From Welwitschia mirabilis (taxonomy: Eukaryota > Gnetophyta > Gnetopsida > Welwitschiales), in assembly GCA_051453625.1 (NCBI GenBank), contig JBOZIK010000001.1, positions 156,783,136 through 156,810,472 of the forward strand: DNA of 27,337 nt. The letters are read 5' to 3'. Below are positions 10,917 to 20,259 of the stretch, one piece after another. The notes beneath the pieces are model-generated. The model was not told the origin of the DNA. It worked only from the letters and a program-made list of their open reading frames with translations, and did no database searches. A program made the translations under genes and the position numbers. Each line of letters starts with the position of its first letter. The first letter of the stretch is position 1.

Positions 10917-11360
10917 GGATAGAGTAGTGAAGCTATAATAGAGTGGAGCAATAAAGCTAGGGTTTGGATTTCAGGGTGCACAATGATAGACAAGGGGATA
11001 GTTTCACCTTTGAGACATCTTCTATGCACCAGAGTATTACCTATTTCATGACTTCTCTATGCAAGCACTTTCTTGAAGGCTTTATAAAGGTAGTTTTTAA
11101 TTTTATGGTTTTTTCCCTTAGTGCAGTGTATCTTTAATGCACATTTAGAAGCAAGACCTTATTATCCAATAATCATGAAATTATTAAGTACCAAATCTTA
11201 CTTAGATTCAGTGGGGAAAGGAAAACCTCAAAGTTTTCATAACTTAGATTTTGGTTTTAAGTGAAAAGAAGATATTATTCATGCAAATATGTCCATCAAC
11301 TATTTTAAGCATCTAGAGGATCATTTAGAAATAGTCTTATTAGAAAATTTCAATCCTTAG

Positions 11361-11986
11361 AAGGGCTACTATTTATTAAAAAAGTGTATTTATGATGTGA
11401 TTAGAAGTTTCCTGTAAGTTGCAAGGTAATCCCTCTCAGATATGGGTTATTACATTTAATTTTTGAGTCTCAAGAAGAAATGAATAACTCTTTAACAAGA
11501 GGGCCCTATATTTTTTAGTCATAAAGGTTTAGACCTAACCAAATGGTCCCCTTTCATTCTTGATAAACCCACCATTTTTGAAAAGATCCCGATTTGAATT
11601 CATATCTCAAACCCTTATCCAAAAATATGGTACCCATATTTCTTTAAGTAACTTAGTGACATGTTAGAAGAGTTTATTAAACTTTATAGGGATATAGATT
11701 TAGTGGAAAAAATAGTAATAGTTAGAATATGTGTTTGAATCAAACTAGATCACTTTAAAGCAGAAAAAATAATCTTAGATACTATATGAAGGGAATCATT
11801 TTTTAGCCTAAAAAGTAAAAATATTTCATTATAATGTTCAAATTATGGTAAAAATGGACATACAATGGATAAATACAAGGAAAATGAGAAAGTGGAAAAA
11901 AATTATTGGTAAGAAGTCAAGGAAAAATATTATAAAAAGAAATCAGCTTTAGTTCCAAATAATAATCCAATCTTCCAAGCAAATAA
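11361..11986 (+). pseudogene. LINE-1 ORF1: DUF4283 domain plus CCHC zinc knuckle, degraded
   Basis: ORF1 of plant L1 elements is an RNA-binding chaperone of the retrotransposition complex. The DUF4283 part is read in two frames joined by a frameshift near 11510: KGYYLLLKK, SLSDMGYYI, FESQEEMNNSLTRGPYIF, then GLDLTKWSPF. Further on are a cVxIxL-like stretch (11750-11800) and the zinc knuckle CSNYGKNGHTMDKY (11835-11876). In the knuckle the second and fourth metal ligands, normally Cys, are Tyr (TAT, TAC), each one G-to-A change away. Several stops sit where Gln or Trp codons would be expected. The basic tail after the knuckle (KEKYYKKKSA) is still visible. Confidence 0.75.
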
Positions 11987-12491
11987 ATATTCAGCTCACA
12001 CTGATACTCCACCTATTCTTGCCATGTAAGGATTCAATTTTTTTATTTGTACACCATATACAAAAGATCATTGATCTTCCCATGTTTAGTACACTACATT
12101 CTAATAGAACTTGCTCCCACCTGAAGGTTCTACACTATGGGCTACGTCAGCTAGTAGTATTAGTCAGAGGAAGAACAAAAATAAGTGCAGGAAAATGACA
12201 TAGGAAATGAACGAGAATAGCTAAATAAGTAAAGTAGCACATAAAGAACATCTACAATATACCAATTCACTCTTCTAGATCAGAACAACCATTAGAAATG
12301 GAAATGGGATAGGAGAAAATAGATAATGATAACCATGCAAAGGAGTGCAATTTAGATGCATTAAGAACTAACAAAACTTAAAAAATTAGACAGATAGAAA
12401 AATTAGAATGAATAACAGAGAAGGTAAAATTGAAAAGGAGATAAAGAAGGACATGTAAGATGGTAATAAATCTCAACTCTTCTTTTAACGA

Positions 12492-12527
12492 ATTTTCTAA
12501 AATTGTAGAGGCTTTGGAATTGGTAAA
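12492..12527 (+). pseudogene. LINE-1 ORF2 start (endonuclease N-terminus) fragment
   Basis: Twelve codons read IF-stop-NCRGFGIGK. Plant L1 ORF2 proteins begin with a WNCRG motif that carries the first catalytic Asn of the APE-like endonuclease. Here the Trp codon is TAA, two G-to-A changes from TGG. The similarity ends after these codons, and the poly-A tail follows less than 80 bp later. Confidence 0.65.
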
Positions 12528-12604
12528 AATTTTTTTCACCTTTGGAGTCTTCTAAATATCGTTTTGTTGTAAATCCATTAGGATATGTTAACTTATAGTT
12601 TCTT

Positions 12605-12630
12605 AAAAAAAAAATACATTCAAGTATTAA
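12605..12630 (+). repeat. Poly-A tail and right target-site duplication of the LINE
   Basis: Ten As (12605-12614) are followed by acattcaagtattaa (12616-12630), the partner of 10902-10916. Confidence 0.75.
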
Positions 12631-13120
12631 ATAATCTTAATGAAAAATTTGAATACATTTAACTAATTTTAAGGCTAATTTTACTTAATTTAGATTAATT
12701 AAACATGATAAACAAAAATTCTAAGTAAAGTTTCAACTCCTCCAATCAAATCTAATTTTATCCTCAAAGTTAATGTTATAGAAGATAGAATGAATATGAG
12801 AAAAATGTTGTGCAAAGACTAAGATTTTTATGGTAAGGTTATGAAATCATTTCATTAAACTTAGCAAATCATTATGTTAATAGAGAAGCCTATGTAATCT
12901 AAATTATGAAAATTTAAAATAATGCAAAGGACATCTAAAAATGCATGAAAAGAAGGTACAAAAAGAAATGTAAAAAATGTTTTACTTAATAGATCTTCTA
13001 TGAGGAATGATGTTTTCAAGCTTCTTGTCTATGTCTTCTTACTTTTTGAAGATATCTTTTCGCTTCTTAAAAATTTTCGTCATCTCACTTTAAAGCTTTC
13101 TTATTCAATTATTTTAAAAC

Positions 13121-13477
13121 TTAGGAACTTGTTCTAAAATGTGTCACTTGAAGTAAAAGAAGAATTATAAGAAGGATAAGGACAAAAAAAGAAGAAGGTA
13201 CATAATAGGGTTTTCCAATAAGTTCTTTACCCTTATTTCTACTGATTAAATGAGAATATGAAAAATAAGAGGATTCAAAATGAATTAGAGAATGACCTTG
13301 AGGTTCATCTTTCTTTTCTTCTTGTTCCTCTTCTTGAAGTTCTCTTAGGATCCAATATTCATTTTCGTACTTCTTTATTATGGTAATCTTTTTAGGTGTC
13401 ATGGTTTCTATGTATGTCCTATTATAATCATTAAATCTAAGGNNNNNNNNNNCTAAAATAAGATATAGAAGAGGCAA
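13121..13477 (-). CDS. Unidentified open frame, Glu-rich with a hydrophobic C-terminus
   Basis: About 107 codons run without a stop to the right of nothing but AT-rich decay, which is long for this sequence. The upstream part crosses a 10-N gap, and the only start available there is TTG, so the 5' end is doubtful. The protein has an acidic stretch RELQEEEQEEKKDEPQG, then YFSYSHLISRNKGKELIG, and ends with a hydrophobic run FFVLILLIILLLL. I do not recognise it. It lies on the same strand as the array elements, so a remnant of their internal region is as likely as a real gene. No promoter or intron signal supports expression. Confidence 0.25.
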   Translation of the reverse strand: MPLLYLILXXXXLRFNDYNRTYIETMTPKKITIIKKYENEYWILRELQEEEQEEKKDEPQGHSLIHFESSYFSYSHLISRNKGKELIGKPYYVPSSFFVLILLIILLLLQVTHFRTSS

Positions 13478-14618
13478 GTTATTCCTCCTCCCTAGATGGG
13501 AGCAAAGGTTTTAAAAAGATATCTAGCTATGTTACATGGTTTACTATCTTCGATTATTCTAATTATGTCCAAATGGATATTATATGCATTGGTGATATGG
13601 AATGTGGGAAAAACGTTTTTAATGATAAATCTAAAAGGATAAATTGATTTTTATAGAGATATTTGCAAGGTAATGCACCTTCTATATTAGGAGCATATTA
13701 AAATTTAAGGCTTCAAAACAAAAAGTGAGGGCTTTGATGAGCAAGAATGGTAAATAATCATGATGATTTACTCTAAAAACACTCTCTACATTTCCTAACA
13801 TAATGAAAAAATAAGTGCTATGAATGTGCAAGTAAATTAGCCATGAGCCTTTCTTATTCATTATTGCATTTCTATAAAATTGAAGGAATTCTTTATGGTA
13901 ATAGTAGATGCCTTATTTTTTCAAGATATATTATCAATCTGTAAACTCTATATTGGCCAAGTAATAAGGTGCATAAATGAGTGAAATAATAAGAAATTAT
14001 CTTCCTCAATAAATAACCCTCCTATCACATTCATGATTTCCTATAAATTACAAAAATAAAGAAAGGAAGAAATGAAAAGTTGGGAAGGAGAAGAGAAGTG
14101 GTAATGCTAGTGATTCTATGCTAGCAAATTAGTTAGAGATCAAGGAAACTAGTGCTAGTTAGAAATTAAGCTATAGAAAAGTTTAAAGCATGTCAGAAAT
14201 TAACTTCCCTAGGCTAGAACCCTATTAAATCATATCATTCATAGGGATCTAGGACTATAAAATAGCTAATCTCCAAGGAAAGGAGCTTCTTCACCCATAC
14301 AATGGTTTTAACTTATGTCACTATTTTATAGCTCTCTTAGGTTTCATTTAGAGATAATGTTTCTTTCTTGACTAAAATATCTTATTCATAGTAGGGTAAT
14401 TGCTTTATTTTTTATTTTTAAATTTAAAGTTCTTTTAGCAATGGAGTTATTAAACAACAATCAGTAGGAGTTAGTGAAGATCAAAGTTTAGGATTTTAAA
14501 AGAATAGAAAGCCTCTTCTATTAAAAAACAAATGAGGATCTATTACATCAAGGAAAATCTTGTCCTTCTACAACTAAACAAAATAACTAAAGAAATCTAT
14601 GACATTAGAGAAACAAAG

Positions 14619-14636
14619 ACAAGCAATACAACATTA
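14619..14636 (-). promoter_or_regulatory. Eroded candidate primer-binding site next to LTR I
   Basis: The plus strand acaagcaatacaacatta lines up with the better preserved site beside LTR II (last seven bases aacatta identical, and the following actaatgg matches acttatgg). One indel is needed. It would belong to the element to the left of LTR I. Confidence 0.35.
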
Positions 14637-15524
14637 CTAATGGCTAGGTTGGCTATGCTTGTATATTTTGTGAAGTAAAAGATAAGTGTAGGTTCATCCT
14701 AGTGATACAAGATTATGTGCAGTTTAGCCTTTCTTTTAGTAATAAGTTTTTAGGACTTTCACTATAGACAAGATCACAGAGTCATTCTTCCATAGGGTTA
14801 ATAATAATAGAAAAAATAGTAAAAACATAACACAGTATTATAAACAAATTTGAGCACTAAATTAAATTAAGAGAGTGATAAAGGAATTTCAAATCAAAAG
14901 AGTATGAAAATAGATTTTAGTACTTAAAAAATAGCATGGATGTCTTAATAAGTAAAAAATCTTCATTCAATGATATAATGCAAGTTCCCTTAAGTTATAA
15001 CTTACAAAGTTTGTTGTGGCTCAAATAATGGTAACATAATTTCATTCATTCCATAAGTAGCAATGAGATCCTTTTGTTATTTAGATTCATCATAGCCTAT
15101 CTATAAGTATGAAAAGTAGGAAGCAAAACTAAAGATTCATTAAATAAAACTAAATTGTAAAATTAGAATGTGAAATGAGAATATAAAAAAAGAGACCTTA
15201 CTCAGAAAGATAGATAACATCTTAATAGCTTCAAATCAAGTATTCTAGGTATGAGATAAATCAGTCTTAAAATGAAGAAATAGAAACTACCTTTATTTAT
15301 TAAAATGGAGGAACTGTAGTACATTAGAAAAAATATTAACTCAGCAATTAAACATCTAGCTAGACTTAAGGCTAGTCTATTCCCAAAAGGGAGAAACTTA
15401 TTATTTTCTCTAAGGATAAGTACTCTTCTCAACCAATGTCTTATAAGATAAGGCTCTTGATACTTTTTATAGTAAATGCTAACGTTGAAGTAGTTGGGAT
15501 CCCTTGTCCTTTTGTATTAGGTGG

Positions 15525-15631
15525 GGTGATTGAGATTTCTATCGTTTAACATTTAATGAAGTGGTTGGAATCTTGTTCTTATAGCATTTGATGGAGTTGT
15601 TATAGTCTTTGCCTTATAGCGTTTGATGGAG
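15525..15631. repeat. Three imperfect 34-37 bp tandem units in LTR I
   Basis: Units end in atttaatga, atttgatgga and gtttgatgga and share a ttatagc(a/g)tttgatgga core in the last two. They sit in the part of LTR I that has no counterpart in LTR II. Confidence 0.55.
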
Positions 15632-17023
15632 AATTGTCATAAAGAGTCCAGAACATGGCCTTTAAAAGAAGATTCCTCCACCAATTGGTGCCATCACCAC
15701 ATGTCTTAAGCACATCCATCATTTTATATAGAGTTGGATTTATCTTGAGATGTGTGTTCCAAAACATGGCTAAAAACTTGAAGACATTATGGATAAAAGG
15801 ATAAATTTACATATGGCATTAAAAAGAAGAGAAGACATCTTTATGATAAAATTGTTAAATTAATATCTTCATCTATACTAAATTGATCTGATATACTTAA
15901 GGTAAATTATAATTTTTACATGTTGTCACATAAACCAATGATATTACTAGTTCATTAGCAAAAAGTGTGATAAAGAATGGCTAACATTGAAAAATTTCTA
16001 ATGAAAACATTCTAGTATAAAAATTATAAACTTAAAAAAAATAATAATTTTTTAAAAAAATGAGGCAATAAAATCAAAAATTTAATTTCACACTCCCAAA
16101 CCAAATTTGAACTTTGTCCTTAATGTTTAAAAAGATGGAAAGAATTTAATGAAAAATTTAAGAATAAATTAATATAATATTAGAAGGAAAATTATTCACT
16201 ACATATCATTTTATTTCAAAGGGAAACAAGCAAGGCAATGTAACTAAGCTATGATGCAAAGAAAAAGCTTACTAATAAGAAATCAATGTCTCTATCTTCT
16301 AACCAATCTCTTCTTATTGATAATTTAAGCTTGCTTTTCCTAGATAAATATGAAGTAAAAGGTTAGTTCATAATAAAAACGTTCATAATTTTGAAGTGCT
16401 TTTTCATAGTAGGAAATAAGACAAAAATGAAGATGTTAATGGGCATGAAATGAAAAAAATGGCAATGCATATGAAAACTAAACCATATTACCTTTGAATA
16501 AAAGAGATAAATTACTTAAGCTGATGACCTTAAAATTTTTTAATTTTTAATTTTATTTAATGTATCTAAATTTCATACAAGTAAGATATTAACTAAATAC
16601 ACTTATGCAAATTTAGGTGTAGTAAACAAATCTTAAGTACAATGTTAAGGAAAGCTTATATCTAATTCCTATTTGAATTTTCATTCCACTTTCCCTTATA
16701 TCATCATAATTACTTTTGTTTTAATCATCTTAATTTACTAAGCATCTAACATTATGGCATTTTCCTTCTAATAGAGTTAAGCATGTTATCCTTGAAGAAA
16801 TTAATGCTACATTGCTAGTGAATTCCTATAGCCTTGATGCAGTTAAACATGCCATAAGTAGGCTACTAGAGCTACATTACCAAGAAGCATCCATAGCTAC
16901 AATGTAGTTAAGTAAATCTAGTAAACTAATCAAAGATAACAATGTGCTTTTAAAGAAGAGATATTATTCTTCTTTTGATTTTACTTCTCATATTCATCAT
17001 TTTTTAATGCACATAGGAGAGGT

Positions 17024-17595
17024 NNNNNNNNNNNNNNNNNNNNNNNNNNNNNNNNNNNNNNNNNNNNNNNNNNNNNNNNNNNNNNNNNNNNNNNNNNNNN
17101 NNNNNNNNNNNNNNNNNNNNNNNNNNNNNNNNNNNNNNNNNNNNNNNNNNNNNNNNNNNNNNNNNNNNNNNNNNNNNNNNNNNNNNNNNNNNNNNNNNNN
17201 NNNNNNNNNNNNNNNNNNNNNNNNNNNNNNNNNNNNNNNNNNNNNNNNNNNNNNNNNNNNNNNNNNNNNNNNNNNNNNNNNNNNNNNNNNNNNNNNNNNN
17301 NNNNNNNNNNNNNNNNNNNNNNNNNNNNNNNNNNNNNNNNNNNNNNNNNNNNNNNNNNNNNNNNNNNNNNNNNNNNNNNNNNNNNNNNNNNNNNNNNNNN
17401 NNNNNNNNNNNNNNNNNNNNNNNNNNNNNNNNNNNNNNNNNNNNNNNNNNNNNNNNNNNNNNNNNNNNNNNNNNNNNNNNNNNNNNNNNNNNNNNNNNNN
17501 NNNNNNNNNNNNNNNNNNNNNNNNNNNNNNNNNNNNNNNNNNNNNNNNNNNNNNNNNNNNNNNNNNNNNNNNNNNNNNNNNNNNNNNNNNNNNNN
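17024..17595. other. Assembly gap (572 N) inside LTR I
   Basis: The flanks cacataggagaggt and atagattcca correspond to cacataaagggg and gtagattcca in LTR II, which are only about 70 bp apart. Either LTR I has an insertion here or the gap size is overestimated. Confidence 0.9.
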
Positions 17596-17918
17596 ATAGA
17601 TTCCACCTTTTTAACCATTGACTTTTCCAAAATTGGAGACTTTAAGTGATGCTATCCTTAACAAAATAATTAAAAATAAGCATAACTTTCTTCCAAAGAT
17701 CATAAATACTTCTAGTCATGATTAATATTTGGAATGATAGAAAGATCACTTATTATTAGTTTAATTATTAAAGCCTAGCAACTTGGATCATTAAGATATA
17801 AAAAATCAAAAGTGTATGGAAGCGGTAAATGATCAGTTAGTCTTATGAAGTAAAGCCATGTTGAAAGAGATGGATGATAAGGTTTAAATAGTGGTGGATT
17901 ATTCTATGAAATAGATGA

Positions 17919-18426
17919 AACTTAGAATTACCTATGTAGAATGGCTTAAGATTATGATTATATAAGTGATAATGCTTGGGTGGTTTTATAAGCAAGATAT
18001 CATCAAGAGACATTGACTTTATTGTACATGGAAATACCTATCCTAGGTCTATCCTAAAAGAAAAATCTAATCTAAAAGCGTGAAATAAAACTAGAATTTT
18101 CTTAACATAGAGTTTTCAAGGGTAATGCATTTATGAATGCTGAAGGATATGAAAGAAAATATTGGATGATGAGTCAAGATCATGTAAAGAATTATAAATT
18201 AGAAGAGAATTCATATAAATTTTGATACATGAGTCTGTAAAACTATAGAGAATATTAATTCAAGTACTAAAAGATATGCATTTAAGATCTAAAATGGTTC
18301 ATCCTTTAGATTATATATGCTTTCTTAATAATTCACGAAAAACATTATTTTGAGAGGAAGGTAAAGATGATTTGAATAGATAAAGTGTTCATTCATTAAA
18401 AGAATTATTAGAAGATGGCTCCAATT
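17919..18426 (-). pseudogene. ORFx of element 1: decayed unknown reading frame after gag
   Basis: About 170 codons read with several stops from LEPSSNNSFNE, through LPSSQNNVFRELLRKHI and FTDSCIKIYMNSLLIYNSL, to LDDILLIKPPKHYHLYNH. Element 2 has the same order (LEPSSNNFFNN, then LPLSSSHNNVLY, then VYQNYLSSLNALQNF). Agreement between two diverged copies in the same frame supports former coding. I do not recognise the family. It might be a C-terminal gag extension or a lineage-specific extra protein. Confidence 0.45.
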
Positions 18427-18730
18427 TGATGGAAATTTTATCTTATTTATTAAAACTTGGATATTACTTAAAATGTTTTATTCATGAGGATATTAGGAAT
18501 AAGGAAAGGTTTTTACATATGATGAATCATGCGTGGGTTCTTGTTTAATGTTGTCCTCTTTATAAGGGTTATTAAATGAACCATCCTTTGTGTATAACTC
18601 TCCTTAAGTAAGCAGTTATCATTTAATAATTGCTTATTCTCTAGGGCCTCATTCATTACCTTCCTAAAAGATATGTATTGGGTATCATCGATTCAACTAT
18701 CTTTAATTTTCAAGGTTTTCAAAACTCTAA

Positions 18731-18998
18731 GGATTAGGTTCATGGAATGTAAGAAAATTTTTCTCTTTTTGTTGGTTAAGTGTACTATAGATTTTAGCAA
18801 TGACTTGGTTTAACTATTGGATATTTTGCTCAAGAATTTAATTTATTTGCATTTGGACTTCCATGAATCTTAAAAGGATGCCTTGCAAGGGATTTAAAGA
18901 AGGCTATTGAGTGTTAAGAATAAAGGGCATTAGTTAATAAATGAATAATATAGAAGGGATATTAAGGATGTCATGGAAAAATAATGGATAAGGATTAG
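18731..18998 (-). pseudogene. gag: gag 3' part of element 1
   Basis: The minus strand reads NPYPLFFHDIL, PSLNPLQGILLRFMEVQMQ, ILEQNIQ, LNQVIAKIYSTLNQQKEKN and FLTFHEPNP. Plant gypsy gag proteins of the Athila/Tat type have at this place a PSLEDxLxxFM block, a heptad-rich QLxQLAxxLxxRxxGxLPSQ block and PNPK. Gln positions are TAA or TAG three or four times in this short stretch. No zinc knuckle is visible. Confidence 0.55.
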
Positions 18999-19491
18999 AG
19001 GTAAATGGTATTAACAAAATGATGAAGAATATGGATCATAGGAGATGATAGAAAATATAGAATTTTACTCTTTTATTGAAGGTAAGAATTTTTATACTCG
19101 GAGTCATAAATAGGTTAATTTATATATGAAGGAGATTCTTTGTGTTAAAAATCACCTCTTATAATTCATCTAGTGTTATAAATATCTTGATGTTTGAAAT
19201 AGTATGGATTATCATGAAGTGAGAAAATTTTATGATTGACATTAAACTTCATGCTAGATTTGGAATGGATTTGATAGAAGGATTTTCATTTAAACAAAAA
19301 TTATGAATAATTAGAACTATTTAGAGTCCAAAATGTCCATGAATGAGATTATTATGAATGTTTTTAAAGGTTATAGATACTAGAAAATGTTAGAAAAGTT
19401 AATGCAAATCTCTTAACAAATTTTATCAGTGATCGAATTAATAAGGATGGCCACATGAGTGAGGTCTATCAGCAATGTCGGTTGTTTAGCT

Positions 19492-19715
19492 CAAAACACT
19501 TTAGACAAAGAGGAACATTATGTTCTCAACTATGCAAATTGATTTTGATTATGGATATGAAATAATTAATAGAAAATAAAATAACAAAAAAAAATAAAGC
19601 AAAACACTTTTGAAAAATAGGAACATTATGTTCTCAACTATGCAAATTTATTTTTATTATGGATATGAAATAATTGATAGAAAATAAAATAACAAAAAAA
19701 AAGAAATAAAACAAA
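19492..19715. repeat. 108 bp imperfect tandem duplication in element 1 leader
   Basis: The copies start at 19492 and 19600. They share aggaacattatgttctcaac and ggatatgaaataatt, followed by a gaaaataaaataac run. Only a few substitutions separate them. No counterpart was seen in element 2, so it arose after the two elements diverged. Confidence 0.8.
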
Positions 19716-20033
19716 ACCTGTGGAAAATCCTCGAAAAATTAACTTGCAGAAAATAAAATAAAAAACCTACTCTAGCATACAAACCATTGAAAATAAAATA
19801 TTTACTGTAAAAATGTAGAAAAGAAAAAGGAAAAGAAGGATCTTATCTCTTTCTTCATTAATTGATTTTTTTGGTTCTTTCATCATTATTGCTTTGTTCT
19901 TCTTTAAAGAGAAATTACATATTGAAACCTACAAAACTATTTAATCTTACAATTACAAATATTGATATATTAATATATTTCTCAAATTAGGATTAAAAAT
20001 ATTAATAAAAATTTCAAAGAATGAGATCATTTC

Positions 20034-20154
20034 GAGTATTACTAGAAATGAATCACCACCAATCACTAGATAGTATAGTAAGTAATGAAATGTAAAAAAT
20101 ATAGGACTAGTTAAAGTAACACTGAAAGGAACTAGTACCAACTACTAAAAATGG
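20034..20154 (-). repeat. Twofold leader repeat, element 1 (80 bp spacing)
   Basis: Units 20034-20073 and 20114-20154 share a pattern gtaNcacNgaaaggaactagtaccNaccactag. The same pair at nearly the same spacing occurs in element 2 (25858-25977), so it belongs to the ancestral leader. Confidence 0.55.
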
Positions 20155-20229
20155 GAAAAACTAAAAAATGAAGTAAATAAAAATGAAAGAAACATTATGC
20201 GTACCAACTATAAATATATTGTATCATAA

Positions 20230-20247
20230 TTCCTAACAATAACATTA
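20230..20247 (-). promoter_or_regulatory. Primer-binding site, tRNA-Asp type, heavily deaminated (element 1)
   Basis: The minus strand reads TAATGTTATTGTTAGGAA against TGGCGCCGTTGCCGGGGA expected for plant tRNA-Asp. Eight positions are identical, and all ten differences are C-to-T or G-to-A. It also resembles the site of element A. It marks the 5' LTR (LTR II) of element 1 and its orientation. Confidence 0.65.
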
Positions 20248-20259
20248 AAAAGTTACTTA

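Larger units (their letters stand above)
10917..12615 (+). mobile_element. LINE-1 (plant L1) insertion, ORF1-bearing, ORF2 almost absent
   Basis: The copy inserted into LTR 0. It has a non-coding 5' part (10917 to about 11200), a decayed ORF1 (about 11361-12200), the first dozen codons of ORF2 (12492-12527), a short tail and ten As (12605-12614), and is bordered by 15 bp target-site duplications. LTR I carries the uninterrupted site (aacattctagtataaa near 16006), which confirms the junctions. Nearly all of ORF2 (endonuclease, reverse transcriptase) is missing although the 5' end is kept. This is the opposite of ordinary 5' truncation and points to an internal deletion or an ORF1-only derivative. 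Confidence 0.8.
9880..12790 (-). repeat. LTR 0: oldest-looking copy of the array LTR, split by a LINE
   Basis: Bases 9880-10900 line up with LTR I (about 14930-16020) and LTR II. One example is gctcaagcacaatgac (0) against gctccaatcacagtga (II), each followed by a cattcnttacataag-like stretch; another is the gtgccttagtaaaaatgtg region against tcctttagcaaaatgt. After the LINE the match resumes at 12616 and includes cctccaatcaaa against cttccaatcaaa (II). Divergence is greater than between LTRs I and II. Outer ends were not located. Confidence 0.55.
12791..14640. other. Region between LTR 0 and LTR I, largely unresolved
   Basis: By position this should be LTR 0's upper end plus the internal region of a third array member, but it does not clearly match the internal regions further right. 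It contains one open minus-strand frame (13121-13477), a 10-N gap (13443-13452), a TATA-like word gactataaaatagc near 14252, and at its right edge a badly eroded candidate primer-binding site (14619-14636). It may hold a different insertion. Confidence 0.35.
14641..17605 (-). repeat. LTR I of the array (about 2.97 kb including a 572-N gap)
   Basis: It matches LTR II along most of its length: 14735 onward (tttagtaataagtttttagg) against 20347; about 15895 against 22374; and 16775 (aatagagttaagcatgtt) against 23088. The identity looks near 80 % in good stretches. The plus strand starts TGG and ends gattCCA, giving TGG...CCA termini in both copies, with a pyrimidine-rich stretch (a polypurine tract on the minus strand) just outside. 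The section 15480-15880 does not match LTR II, which has about 1.2 kb of other sequence there. The gap (17024-17595) corresponds to only about 70 bp in LTR II. Confidence 0.6.
17606..20259 (-). mobile_element. Internal region of array element 1 (gag-only gypsy, about 2.65 kb)
   Basis: It lies between LTR I (3' LTR on the minus strand) and LTR II (5' LTR). From 5' to 3' on the minus strand: primer-binding site (20247-20230), leader with a twofold repeat (20154-20034), a 108 bp tandem duplication (19715-19492), an unresolved stretch, gag 3' part (18998-18731), ORFx (18426-17919), a short tail and a purine-rich tract at the LTR I edge. No protease, reverse transcriptase, RNase H or integrase motif was found, and there is no space for a full pol. 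This fits the terminal-repeat-with-gag type of non-autonomous element. Confidence 0.6.

Noticed and set aside
14252-14266. TATA-like gactataaaatagc as a gene promoter
   Set aside because: No coding region follows and A/T-rich DNA yields such words often; mentioned only in the region description.
15202-15432. 76-residue minus-strand frame
   Set aside because: Lies within LTR I and is not kept open in the matching part of LTR II.
16944-17630. Open frames on both strands
   Set aside because: Both are carried by the 572-N gap inside LTR I.
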